Positions 9,401-14,109 of a stretch of 15,563 nucleotides of DNA are shown here, piece by piece (the first letter of the stretch is position 1; every line of letters begins with the position of its first letter). The translations under genes were made by a program, and so were the position numbers. The notes below the pieces were generated by a model. It made no database searches and was not told the origin of the DNA. It saw nothing but the letters and a program-made list of their open reading frames with translations. The stretch is from contig CAJTPP010000021.1 in NCBI GenBank assembly GCA_910578235.1, forward strand, positions 21,759 through 37,321, written 5' to 3'. The stretch is from an uncultured Clostridia bacterium. GTDB lineage: Bacteria; Bacillota; Clostridia; UBA1381.

Positions 9401-10288
9401 AACCTTGCCACGGGCGAGCTTGTAAATGTCGGCGAGGCTGTTGGTATTATCGCGGCTCAGTCAATCGGCGAGCCGGGCACACAGCTTACAATGCGTACCT
9501 TCCATACGGGCGGCGTTGCTTCGGGCAGTGATATTACACAAGGTTTGCCTCGTGTAGAGGAATTGTTTGAGGCGAGACGTCCTAAAGGTCTTGCGATCAT
9601 TTCTGAAATCGGCGGTAAAGTTACTGTCAGCGAATCAAAGCGCAAGAGGGAAGTTGTTGTGCAGAATGATGATACCGGAGAGGCAAAAACATATACAATT
9701 CCTTACGGTTCAAGTATCAAGGTTCATGACGGCGACGTTATTGAGGCCGGTGACGAGCTTACTGTAGGTAGCGTTAATCCTAATGATCTTCTGCATATTA
9801 AAGGCCCGAGTGCCGTACAGGTATATATTTCACGTGAGGTTCAGAGAACCTACCGTATGCAGGGTGTTGATATCAATGATAAGCACGTTGAGGTTATCAC
9901 CCGTCAGATGCTTCGTAAGGTAAGAGTAGAAGAAGCGGGACAAACAGATCTTCTGATCGGCTCGCTTGTAGATAAGTTTGAGCTTGAAGAGGCTAATAAG
10001 AGAGTGGAAGAAGCGGGCGGAACAGAGTTTGCGACATATTCTCCCGTACTGCTTGGTATCACAAAGGCTTCTCTCGCGACAGACTCATTCCTTTCAGCCG
10101 CTTCCTTCCAGGAAACGACAAAGGTTCTTACTGAAGCAGCCATTAAGGGTAAGGTTGATCCTCTGCTCGGTCTTAAAGAAAATGTTATTATCGGTAAACT
10201 TATTCCTGCCGGAACAGGTATGAGTATGTATAAGGATATTAATATTACAATAGACGGCGAAGAAGTGGAAAACGAAGAAATTGAATAA
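6485..10288 (+). CDS. rpoC: DNA-directed RNA polymerase subunit beta'
   Basis: The 1267-residue beta' subunit. The N-terminal zinc site has C60, C62, C75 and C78. The catalytic loop NADFDGDQM spans 447-455, with magnesium ligands D449, D451 and D453. The bridge helix and trigger loop region begins around DSGARGSVNQIRQLAAMRGLM. The second zinc site has C885, C959, C966 and C969. The C-terminus (LGLKENVIIGKLIPAGTG) is standard. GGAGGT at 6473-6478 lies 6 nt before the ATG. The protein is longer than B. subtilis RpoC (about 1200 residues). The excess lies mainly between YYLTIE (500-505) and DEALLAY (from 611), where about 105 residues replace about 14. This looks like a charged, largely helical lineage insertion. 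Transcription should end at 10296-10322. Confidence 0.99.
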   Translation: MLEFNSFEAIKIGLASPETIMSWSHGEVLKPETINYRTLKPEKDGLFCEKIFGPTKDWECHCGKYKKIRFKGKVCERCGVEVTKAKVRRERMGHISLATPVSHIWYFKGVPSSMGLIIDLSPRQLEKVLYFAAYIVINPGGTGLMQNQVLSEAEYREAYEKYGDKFEAGMGAEAIKTLLERIDLDTLSVELKEELESAQGQKKARIIKRLEIVEAFRLSGNRPEWMIMTVVPVIPPELRPMVQLDGGRFATSDLNDLYRRVINRNNRLKRLLELGAPDIIIRNEKRMLQEAVDALINNGRRGRTVTGPGNRALKSLSDLLKGKQGRFRQNLLGKRVDYSGRSVIVVGPEMKIYQCGVPKEMAIELFKPFVMKELVSRGLAHNIKSAKRMVERTKPEVWDVLEDVIKEHPVLLNRAPTLHRLGIQAFEPKLVEGHALKLHPLVCTAYNADFDGDQMAIHVPLSPEAQAEARFLMLSANNLLKPQDGHPVTVPTQDMILGSYYLTIEKEHYDQIIDTILDDEAKLKVLEAQLASMEQEENQVLYNENEPINSFTDIKEALKYVRELPEVAMNETEIHANPITIVLPSTSVEISLKKLISMIKKLIMKKYTSFDEALLAYDNHEVTLHERIFVEVTKEIHGEMKSKMIGTTVGRIIFNNNIPQNLGFVDRRNPENIFELEVDFIVEKKQLGKIIDRCIRVCGTSETAEVLDKIKATGYKYSTKGAITVAVSDIEVPEKKKSILAAAEKEVESIMQMYQMGLLTNEERYQQTIKVWAKASGDVTDAMMEHLGEFNPIFMMADSGARGSVNQIRQLAAMRGLMADTQGRTVEIPIRANFREGLNVLEYFISSHGARKGLTDTALRTADSGYLTRRLVDVSQNVIVHEIDCGTTEGEWVTEITDGKESIEPLHDRILGRTAMEDIINPKTGDIIVNGGELISDDQANEIIKSGITRVYIRSVLTCKSKIGVCAKCYGTNLATGELVNVGEAVGIIAAQSIGEPGTQLTMRTFHTGGVASGSDITQGLPRVEELFEARRPKGLAIISEIGGKVTVSESKRKREVVVQNDDTGEAKTYTIPYGSSIKVHDGDVIEAGDELTVGSVNPNDLLHIKGPSAVQVYISREVQRTYRMQGVDINDKHVEVITRQMLRKVRVEEAGQTDLLIGSLVDKFELEEANKRVEEAGGTEFATYSPVLLGITKASLATDSFLSAASFQETTKVLTEAAIKGKVDPLLGLKENVIIGKLIPAGTGMSMYKDINITIDGEEVENEEIE
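8259..8294 (+). repeat. rpoC: 21-nt-period direct repeat inside the rpoC insertion
   Basis: The 15-mer TTAAAAAGCTTATAA occurs at 8259-8273 and again at 8280-8294, a period of exactly seven codons. It encodes LKKLISM followed by IKKLIMK, consistent with a small in-frame duplication in a helical segment. Confidence 0.6.
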
Positions 10289-10295
10289 ATTAAGT

Positions 10296-10322
10296 AAAAA
10301 GGGACTATATCAGTCCCTTTTT
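10296..10322 (+). terminator. Intrinsic terminator of rpoBC
   Basis: AAAAAGGGACT (10296-10306), a 5-nt loop and AGTCCCTTTTT (10312-10322) form a perfect 11-bp stem with a T tract, 7 nt after the rpoC stop. It works in principle on both strands, so it would also catch read-through from the minus-strand small RNAs. Confidence 0.95.
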
Positions 10323-10391
10323 ATAGTGGCAACAATACAGAGTATATTTTTTCTTTTGTTATCACTTCCTTTTTTATGTATTTAAGCGCAA

Positions 10392-10427
10392 TAAAAAATG
10401 CGCCGCTTGCAATACTAAGCAGCGCAT
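10392..10427 (-). terminator. Intrinsic terminator of small RNA copy 1
   Basis: On the minus strand ATGCGCTGCTT (10427-10417) pairs over 11 bp, one of them GU, with AAGCGGCGCAT (10408-10398), followed by a run of T (10397-10393). Confidence 0.9.
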
Positions 10428-10548
10428 AAAAACACGGCTCAGATTGCTGCGACACAAAATTTTTCGTATAATCATAGTATGCGAAAACAGAGCCTGCATT
10501 TTTACATAAAAATACATACTTATGATTACACTTTTAATTTTATGTCGC
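10393..10548 (-). ncRNA. Pseudoknotted small RNA, copy 1 (tandem array)
   Basis: Predicted transcript of about 156 nt, starting at G10548 (seven bases after the -10 box) and ending in the T tract of its terminator. The outer helix pairs the 5' end GCGACAUAAAAUU (10548-10536) with 10449-10461, with one mismatch. After an internal loop, the inner helix GUAAUCAUAAGUAUG pairs with CAUACUAUGAUUAUAC with single-base bulges. The hairpin loop strand AAAAAUGCAGGCUC (10503-10490) pairs with GAGCCGUGUUUUU (10440-10428), just 3' of the outer helix, forming a pseudoknot with GU pairs and one bulged A. An 8-nt linker AGCAAUCU separates them. No open reading frame explains the conservation. Function is unknown. 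It is one of five relatives in the window. Confidence 0.8.
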
Positions 10549-10554
10549 AAATAT

Positions 10555-10583
10555 AGTATAGCACATTTTTAAGTTCATGTAAA
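10555..10583 (-). promoter_or_regulatory. Promoter of small RNA copy 1
   Basis: Minus strand TTTACA (10583-10578), 17 nt, TATACT (10560-10555), with TGC just before the -10 box (extended -10). It begins only 8 nt after the T tract of copy 2. Confidence 0.8.
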
Positions 10584-10591
10584 TAGAAAAT

Positions 10592-10623
10592 AAAAAATGC
10601 GCCGCTCGTACAGAGCAACGCAT
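10592..10623 (-). terminator. Intrinsic terminator of small RNA copy 2
   Basis: Minus strand ATGCGTTGCTC (10623-10613) pairs with GAGCGGCGCAT (10607-10597) over 11 bp with two GU pairs and a 5-nt loop, then a T tract (10596-10592). Confidence 0.92.
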
Positions 10624-10743
10624 AAAAATGCATTACTCCGTATTTGTTACCACACAAATTCAGATAGCAAAAGAGCATATCAAAACAGAGAATGCATTTT
10701 TAACAAAATCATTCTTTTGCTATCAATAATGAATTTATGTGGT
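10592..10743 (-). ncRNA. Pseudoknotted small RNA, copy 2 (tandem array)
   Basis: Predicted transcript of about 152 nt from A10743. The outer helix pairs ACCACAUAAAUUCA (10743-10730) with 10649-10662, 14 bp with one mismatch. After a 5-nt bulge, the inner helix GAUAGCAAAAGA (10724-10713) pairs perfectly with UCUUUUGCUAUC (10674-10663). Loop strand AAAAAUGCAUUCUCUG pairs with CGGAGUAAUGCAUUUUU (10640-10624): 11 bp, a bulged U, then 5 bp. The linker between hairpin and pseudoknot strand is AACAAAUA. Arm sequences are unrelated to those of copies 1 and 3, although promoter and terminator are nearly identical to the neighbours. Function is unknown. Confidence 0.82.
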
Positions 10744-10749
10744 AAATAT

Positions 10750-10778
10750 AGTATAGCACATTTTTTATTTTATGTAAA
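10750..10778 (-). promoter_or_regulatory. Promoter of small RNA copy 2
   Basis: Minus strand TTTACA (10778-10773), 17 nt, TATACT (10755-10750) with an extended -10 TGC. It starts 8 nt after the T tract of copy 3. Confidence 0.82.
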
Positions 10779-10786
10779 TAGAAAAT

Positions 10787-10818
10787 AAAAAATGCGCCGC
10801 TCGTACAGAGCAACGCAT
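10787..10818 (-). terminator. Intrinsic terminator of small RNA copy 3
   Basis: Same stem as copy 2: 10818-10808 pairs with 10802-10792 around a 5-nt loop, then a T tract (10791-10787). Confidence 0.92.
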
Positions 10819-10946
10819 TAAAAATGCAAAGCTTCAACTAATGCGATTCAGTTTACTTTTGCATTAAAAACACTGCAAAAAAGCTTGCATTTTTGACAAT
10901 AAAAAATATAATGCTTTTAATGCATTAAAATATTAAACTGAATCGC
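10787..10946 (-). ncRNA. Pseudoknotted small RNA, copy 3 (tandem array)
   Basis: Predicted transcript of about 160 nt from G10946. The outer helix pairs GCGAUUCAGUUUA (10946-10934) with 10843-10855, a perfect 13 bp. An internal loop (about 9 nt on the 5' side, AAAG on the 3' side) leads to the inner helix UGCAUUAAAA with UUUUAAUGCA. The loop strand AAAAAUGCAAGCUUU pairs with GAAGCUUUGCAUUUUU (10835-10820): 10 bp, a bulged U, then 5 bp. The linker is AUUAGUU. The 5' part of the inner helix is itself palindromic (UUUUAAUGCAUUAAAA), so a local alternative fold exists. It is the first transcribed of three tandem genes and the closest to tyrA. Function is unknown. Confidence 0.82.
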
Positions 10947-10952
10947 AGATAT

Positions 10953-10981
10953 AGTATAACATACTATTTATATTTTGTAAA
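10953..10981 (-). promoter_or_regulatory. Promoter of small RNA copy 3
   Basis: Minus strand TTTACA (10981-10976), 17 nt, TATACT (10958-10953) with an extended -10 TGT. It is divergent from the tyrA promoter, which begins 20 nt away. Confidence 0.82.
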
Positions 10982-11000
10982 GAAAATTTCATCATACATA

Positions 11001-11029
11001 TTCACAATTAATCGTATTTGTGATAGAAT
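11001..11029 (+). promoter_or_regulatory. tyrA: Promoter of tyrA
   Basis: TTCACA (11001-11006), 17 nt, TAGAAT (11024-11029) preceded by TGA, an extended -10. The start is predicted near 11036. That leaves no room for translation from the ATG at 11039 and supports the start at 11069. Confidence 0.7.
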
Positions 11030-11068
11030 ATAGATTAAATGAAATACGGCAGAATGGAGAAATTTAAA

Positions 11069-11908
11069 ATGAAGATAGCAATAATCGGTTTAGGTTTGAT
11101 CGGCGGTTCGATAGCGCGCAGACTGCGCGGCTTTCATGACTGTACAATCGCCGCGTATAACAGGACGTATGAAACAATTCTTCTCGCGAAGCAGGATGGG
11201 GTAATAGACGAGGGAAGTTCAGATCCCGCTGAGGTTATGGAGAACGCCGATTTAATTATTTTGTGTCTGTACCCACAGCTCAATGTGGATATGGTAAAGA
11301 ATAATCTTTCACATATAAAGGATGGAGCGGTTATTACCGATGTTTCGGGTGTTAAGGGGTTCATGGTCAGCGAGCTTGAAAAAATTCTGCCTGAAAATAT
11401 TGATTTTATAGGCGCTCATCCAATGGCGGGGCGTGAAGTCGGAGGTTATCAGAGCTCTACCGATACTTTGTTTAATAAAGCGTCGTTTCTTATAACGCCG
11501 ACAAAGAAAAATAAGCCTGAAAATGTCGCTCTTGTGCGCGGGCTTGCCGAGTATATCGGATGTAAGCATGTTGTCACCACCACCCCCGAGGAGCATGACG
11601 CTGTGATTGCATATACAAGCCAGCTTATGCATGTTGTGGCGGTAGCTCTGTGCGATAATCCTATGATTGAAAGGTCCACGTTTTTCAGCGCCGGAAGTCT
11701 TAGGGACTGTACGCGCGTGGCCGTTATAAATGCTGAAATGTGGAGTGAGCTGTTTGTCGAGAATAAGAAGGAGCTAAGCGCGAGAATACATGAAATGAGG
11801 GACAGTCTTGGCAAAATCGCCGACGCGGTTGACAGAGGTGACCGCGGCGAGCTTGAAAAAATAATGAAACATGCCACTTCGCAGAAAATGAAATGGTTAA
11901 TGGAGTAA
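11069..11908 (+). CDS. tyrA: Prephenate dehydrogenase (TyrA), catalytic domain only
   Basis: Oxidative decarboxylation of prephenate to 4-hydroxyphenylpyruvate with NAD(P), in tyrosine biosynthesis. I start it at the ATG at 11069, giving 279 residues: GGAGA at 11056-11060 lies 8 nt upstream, and the Rossmann fold then begins at residue 2. ATGs at 11039 and 11054 are in frame but have no good ribosome site. GLGLIGGS (7-14) binds the dinucleotide. GAHPMAGRE holds H117, the likely catalytic histidine. TSQLMH (183-188) and FFSAGSLRDCTRVA are further family motifs. There is no C-terminal ACT domain, unlike B. subtilis TyrA, so tyrosine feedback through such a domain is not expected. It has its own promoter and a terminator at 11935-11961. 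Confidence 0.95.
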   Translation: MKIAIIGLGLIGGSIARRLRGFHDCTIAAYNRTYETILLAKQDGVIDEGSSDPAEVMENADLIILCLYPQLNVDMVKNNLSHIKDGAVITDVSGVKGFMVSELEKILPENIDFIGAHPMAGREVGGYQSSTDTLFNKASFLITPTKKNKPENVALVRGLAEYIGCKHVVTTTPEEHDAVIAYTSQLMHVVAVALCDNPMIERSTFFSAGSLRDCTRVAVINAEMWSELFVENKKELSARIHEMRDSLGKIADAVDRGDRGELEKIMKHATSQKMKWLME

Positions 11909-12051
11909 ATTATGTTGTTTCGGGAGGACAGAGGAAAACCCCGTTATAAAAACGGGGCTTTCACACGCAACAAAATATTTTTAACTATATACTAATATTC
12001 AATTTTTATGTAAGCCGACATACTTACGTTCTCTGCCCTCCTTTAGCATAT
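11909..12051. other. Gene-free stretch between tyrA and small RNA copy 4, with inverted repeats
   Basis: No gene is seen. Apart from the tyrA terminator, GGAGGACAGAG (11923-11933) is complementary, with one mismatch, to CTCTGCCCTCC (12031-12041), and GTAAG (12010-12014) pairs with CTTAC (12023-12027). TTGTT (near 11915) and AACAA (near 11970) flank the terminator stem. A folded RNA on either strand is possible but not shown. Confidence 0.4.
11935..11961 (+). terminator. Intrinsic terminator after tyrA
   Basis: CCCCGTT (11939-11945), a 5-nt loop and AACGGGG (11951-11957), with A before and CTTT after. The T tract is short on the plus strand. On the minus strand the stem is followed by TTTT, so it may act both ways. 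Confidence 0.75.
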
Positions 12052-12088
12052 AAAAAATGCGCTATCAATACAAAGTATTACATAGCGC
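12052..12088 (-). terminator. Intrinsic terminator of small RNA copy 4
   Basis: Minus strand GCGCTAT (12088-12082) pairs with ATAGCGC (12065-12059). An inner AATAC/GTATT stem extends the hairpin. Six T follow (12057-12052). Confidence 0.9.
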
Positions 12089-12230
12089 CAAAAAATGCAA
12101 TACCCTGTATTGTTGCTAAACAAATTTTCTTAACATTACTAAAGTATGTGAAATAGAATATGCATTTTTATCTTAATAACAAAAAAATACATACTTAAAA
12201 GTAATATAATAATATGAAAATTTGTTTAGC
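12052..12230 (-). ncRNA. Pseudoknotted small RNA, copy 4 (between tyrA and queF)
   Basis: Predicted transcript of about 179 nt from G12230. The outer helix pairs GCUAAACAAAUUUUC (12230-12216) with 12115-12129, a perfect 15 bp. A 10-nt internal loop precedes the inner helix AUUACU and AAGUAUGU paired with ACAUACUU and AGUAAU. The loop strand AAAAAUGCAUAUUC (12169-12156) pairs with GGGUAUUGCAUUUUU (12105-12091) with one bulged U and two GU pairs. The architecture matches the tandem copies 1-3, but the arms are unrelated to theirs and the terminator loop is longer. It lies alone, antisense to the flanking genes, in the space where a queF leader would be. Function is unknown. Confidence 0.82.
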
Positions 12231-12236
12231 AAAAAC

Positions 12237-12265
12237 ATTATAACACATTTTATAATGTTTGTAAA
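12237..12265 (-). promoter_or_regulatory. Promoter of small RNA copy 4
   Basis: Minus strand TTTACA (12265-12260), 17 nt, a perfect TATAAT (12242-12237) with an extended -10 TGT. Confidence 0.82.
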
Positions 12266-12316
12266 TATATAGTTTAATAAAAATAACAATTTATTATGTT
12301 TTGAGGAGGAAATATA

Positions 12317-12793
12317 ATGCCGAGAAATGATGAGGAAAAAAAGGGACTGTCTCTTCTGGGGAATAAAAAGACGGTTTATGCAGACAAATATTCGCCCGAG
12401 GTGCTTGAGACTTTTGTAAACAAGCATCCCGATAATGATTATATGGTTACGTTTGACTGTCCGGAGTTTACGTCTCTGTGTCCTATTACCGGACAGCCTG
12501 ATTTTGCGCATATTAAAATAAATTATATTCCCAATATAAAAATGGTTGAGTCTAAATCGCTGAAGCTGTATCTTTTCAGTTTCCGCAATCAGGGAGATTT
12601 TCACGAGGACTGTATCAATATTATTATGAAAGATCTCGTGAAGCTGATGGAGCCGAAATATTTGGAGGTAAAAGGTATATTCACGCCGCGCGGCGGTATA
12701 TCAATTTATCCGTTCGCAAATTACGGCGAAAAGGGTACAAAATACGAGAAAATAGCGGAGGACAGGCTGTTTGAAAGCTTAAAAAACAGATAA
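12317..12793 (+). CDS. queF: NADPH-dependent 7-cyano-7-deazaguanine reductase (QueF)
   Basis: Reduces preQ0 to preQ1, the last free-base step of queuosine biosynthesis. At 158 residues it matches the short, single-domain QueF type. The catalytic cysteine C55 lies in SLCPITGQPDF (53-63), with D62 nearby. The QueF signature ESKSLKLYLFSFRNQ (78-92) binds NADPH, and H96 is in the conserved NQGDFHED. GAGGAGG (12303-12309) lies 7 nt before the ATG. queC follows after 31 nt. I see no convincing sigma-A promoter between small RNA copy 4 and this gene. A TATAAT at 12251-12256 lacks a good -35 box. No preQ1 riboswitch is recognisable upstream. Confidence 0.97.
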   Translation: MPRNDEEKKGLSLLGNKKTVYADKYSPEVLETFVNKHPDNDYMVTFDCPEFTSLCPITGQPDFAHIKINYIPNIKMVESKSLKLYLFSFRNQGDFHEDCINIIMKDLVKLMEPKYLEVKGIFTPRGGISIYPFANYGEKGTKYEKIAEDRLFESLKNR

Positions 12794-12824
12794 TTATAGT
12801 TTTGTTTTTTTGAAAGGAGATAAA

Positions 12825-13484
12825 ATGAGAAAAGCAATAGTTGTGCTTTCGGGCGGACAGGACAGTACTACCTGTCTGTTCTGGGCAATAGATAGATTTG
12901 GAAAAGAAAATGTTTCGGCGATAGGTTTCGACTACGGTCAGCGTCATAAGCTGGAGCTTGAATGCGCGCGGGAAATATGCGCTGACACTGGAATAGGCTA
13001 TGAGGTAATTCCTACGCCTATTATAAATCAGCTTTCAGCAAACTCGCTTACACGCGAAGATATTCCCGTTGAGGAAACAAAGCCTGACGGCGCGCCGCCT
13101 AATACTTTTGTTGAGGGAAGAAATCTTCTCTTTCTCAGTTACGCGGCAATTTACGCAAAAACTCATGGAGCTACAGATCTGGTAACGGGTGTGTGCGAAA
13201 CTGATTTTTCGGGTTATCCCGACTGTCGTGACATATTTGTAAAGTCACTGAATGTGACGCTTAATCTTGCGATGGATTATAATTTTGTAATTCATACGCC
13301 GCTTATGTGGATTAACAAGGCTCAGACGTGGAAAATGGCGGATGATCTTGGCGCGCTGGATATTATTTATAATAAAACCCTTACATGCTATAATGGTGTA
13401 AAGGGTCAGGGCTGCGGACATTGTCCGGCATGCGCGCTGAGAAGAAAAGGTTACGAGGAATTTATGAAAGGAAAAACAGAATAA
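12825..13484 (+). CDS. queC: 7-cyano-7-deazaguanine synthase (QueC)
   Basis: ATP-dependent conversion of 7-carboxy-7-deazaguanine and ammonia to preQ0. I start it at the ATG at 12825 (219 residues): AAGGAG at 12814-12819 is then correctly spaced, whereas the in-frame TTG at 12810 would put that site inside the gene. The PP-loop SGGQDSTT (9-16) binds ATP. FDYGQRHKLE (35-44) is a family motif. The zinc site near the end is C188, C197, C200 and C203 (GCGHCPAC). queD begins on the base after the stop codon, so they are cotranscribed and probably translationally coupled. Confidence 0.97.
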   Translation: MRKAIVVLSGGQDSTTCLFWAIDRFGKENVSAIGFDYGQRHKLELECAREICADTGIGYEVIPTPIINQLSANSLTREDIPVEETKPDGAPPNTFVEGRNLLFLSYAAIYAKTHGATDLVTGVCETDFSGYPDCRDIFVKSLNVTLNLAMDYNFVIHTPLMWINKAQTWKMADDLGALDIIYNKTLTCYNGVKGQGCGHCPACALRRKGYEEFMKGKTE

Positions 13485-13820
13485 ATGTACGAGGTAAAAA
13501 AACGGTTTGAAATCAGCGCGGCGCATAAGCTGTTGCTGGATTATGACTCAAAATGTACTAATCTGCACGGTCATAACTGGATAATTGACGTGTATCTGCA
13601 AAGTGAAACGCTTGACAAAAATGGTATGATAATGGATTTCACACATATAAAGCGTAAAATTCAGGATAAATTTGATCATAAAGTTATAAATGAGGTAGTC
13701 AGCTTTAATCCTACCGCTGAAAATCTGGCAAAATATATCTGTGATGAGCTTGCGCCGTTCTGTTATCGTGTTGATGTTCAGGAAAGTCAGGATAATACCG
13801 CAAGCTATATTAGGGATTGA
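13485..13820 (+). CDS. queD: 6-carboxy-5,6,7,8-tetrahydropterin synthase (QueD)
   Basis: Converts dihydroneopterin triphosphate to 6-carboxytetrahydropterin, the second step from GTP to preQ0. At 111 residues it is a compact QueD. Zinc ligands H14, H28 and H30 are visible (SAAH and LHGHNW), with the catalytic cysteine C24 in the KCTNLHGH motif. D64 and H65 (FDHK) and E100 (VQES) complete the expected active site. The start abuts the queC stop, and AAAGG near the end of queC probably serves as its ribosome site. A 12-bp palindrome follows 6 nt after the stop. Confidence 0.96.
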   Translation: MYEVKKRFEISAAHKLLLDYDSKCTNLHGHNWIIDVYLQSETLDKNGMIMDFTHIKRKIQDKFDHKVINEVVSFNPTAENLAKYICDELAPFCYRVDVQESQDNTASYIRD

Positions 13821-13826
13821 AAAGAA

Positions 13827-13853
13827 ATATCCCCTGATATAATCAGGGGATAT
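13827..13853 (+). terminator. Palindromic stem after queD, possible terminator
   Basis: ATATCCCCTGAT (13827-13838), three bases, then ATCAGGGGATAT (13842-13853): 12 perfect pairs. No T tract follows on the plus strand, so it may be a transcript-end stabiliser or a weak terminator that leaves queE-folE partly linked to queFCD. Confidence 0.5.
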
Positions 13854-13884
13854 TGATGAAAATGTGTGGCAACATTTTACGGCT

Positions 13885-13908
13885 GTATTTTTATTAAAAT
13901 AAAAATAC
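13885..13908. repeat. AT-rich palindrome overlapping the end of small RNA copy 5
   Basis: GTATTTTTAT (13885-13894), TAAA, ATAAAAATAC (13899-13908). It shares its right arm with the T tract and stem foot of the copy 5 terminator. Confidence 0.6.
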
Positions 13909-13927
13909 GCCGCATTGAGCGGCGTAT
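13901..13927 (-). terminator. Intrinsic terminator of small RNA copy 5
   Basis: Minus strand ATACGCCGC (13927-13919), 5-nt loop, GCGGCGTAT (13913-13905): a perfect 9-bp stem with a T tract (13905-13901). The stem bases differ from those of copies 1-4. Confidence 0.92.
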
Positions 13928-14064
13928 AAAAAACACACTGCTCAATTACTGCAACATAATTGAATACCTTAATTACAATAAAAGGAATCCAAAGAGCATA
14001 TGTTTTTATCAGAAAACACAAAAATCCCCTTTATTGTAATTTAATATATATTCAATTATGTTGC
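13901..14064 (-). ncRNA. Pseudoknotted small RNA, copy 5 (between queD and queE)
   Basis: Predicted transcript of about 164 nt from G14064. The outer helix pairs GCAACAUAAUUGAAUA (14064-14049) with 13951-13966, a perfect 16 bp. A 7-nt internal loop and AAGG on the other side precede the inner helix AAUUACAAUAAAGG with CCUUUUAUUGUAAUU. The loop strand is AAAAACAUAUGCUC (14007-13994), not the AAAAAUGCA of the other copies, and its partner GAGCAGUGUGUUUUUU (13943-13928) has changed to match: 9 bp with one GU, a bulged G, then 5 bp. This is compensatory change for the pseudoknot. It lies inside the que cluster on the opposite strand. Function is unknown. Confidence 0.83.
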
Positions 14065-14070
14065 TTCTAT

Positions 14071-14099
14071 AATATAACATAAAGTGTAAAAATTGTCAA
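14071..14099 (-). promoter_or_regulatory. Promoter of small RNA copy 5
   Basis: Minus strand perfect TTGACA (14099-14094), 17 nt, TATATT (14076-14071) with an extended -10 TGT. The -35 box touches the queE ribosome site (14099-14104). A plus-strand TATAAT at 14068-14073 overlaps the -10 box but has no good -35. Confidence 0.85.
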
Positions 14100-14109
14100 G
14101 GTGGTAAAT

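Larger units (their letters stand above)
10551..10629. repeat. Junction repeat of the tandem RNA array, first copy
   Basis: This stretch, holding the copy 1 promoter and the copy 2 terminator, is almost identical to 10746-10825. The main difference is a short block at 10571-10576 (AAGTTC) against TATTTT. The segments between the junction repeats, which hold the hairpin arms, are not similar. Confidence 0.85.
10746..10825. repeat. Junction repeat of the tandem RNA array, second copy
   Basis: Near-identical partner of 10551-10629. It contains the copy 2 promoter and the copy 3 terminator, and carries one extra base next to the terminator stem. The repeat spacing of about 195 nt equals one RNA gene unit. 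Confidence 0.85.

Noticed and set aside
10324..10392. 14-codon minus-strand frame with GTG start near the rpoC terminator
   Set aside because: The AAGGA is adjacent to the start codon, the frame is tiny and no promoter is seen; I see nothing else in this short gap.
10597..10788. 63-codon plus-strand frame
   Set aside because: It lies across small RNA copy 2, has no ribosome site and no protein-like composition; it follows from the repeat sequence.
10393..10985. Tandem array read as a CRISPR
   Set aside because: The period is about 200 nt, the repeated part is promoter plus terminator, and the variable parts are self-complementary hairpin arms, not short spacers. No cas genes are present.
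11449..11877. 142-codon minus-strand frame
   Set aside because: Antisense shadow of tyrA, whose motifs and promoter are clear.
12173..12604. 143-codon minus-strand frame
   Set aside because: It overlaps queF antisense and the 5' part of small RNA copy 4; its composition is typical of antisense AT-rich DNA.
12810..12824. TTG start of queC five codons upstream
   Set aside because: It would place the AAGGAG ribosome site inside the gene; the ATG at 12825 has correct spacing and gives the usual QueC N-terminus.
13548..14021. 157-codon minus-strand frame
   Set aside because: It runs across small RNA copy 5 and the antisense of queD, which has clear QueD motifs; there is no ribosome site and no recognisable domain.
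10393..14064. The five RNAs as 6S RNA paralogues
   Set aside because: 6S RNA is a closed rod whose 5' and 3' ends pair around a central bubble. Here the 5' end pairs well before the 3' end, and a pseudoknot strand and a terminator follow.
10393..14064. The five elements as transposon-derived MITEs
   Set aside because: No terminal inverted repeats or target duplications are visible at the unit ends, which are a terminator and a -35 box, and all five have the same orientation and a working gene layout.
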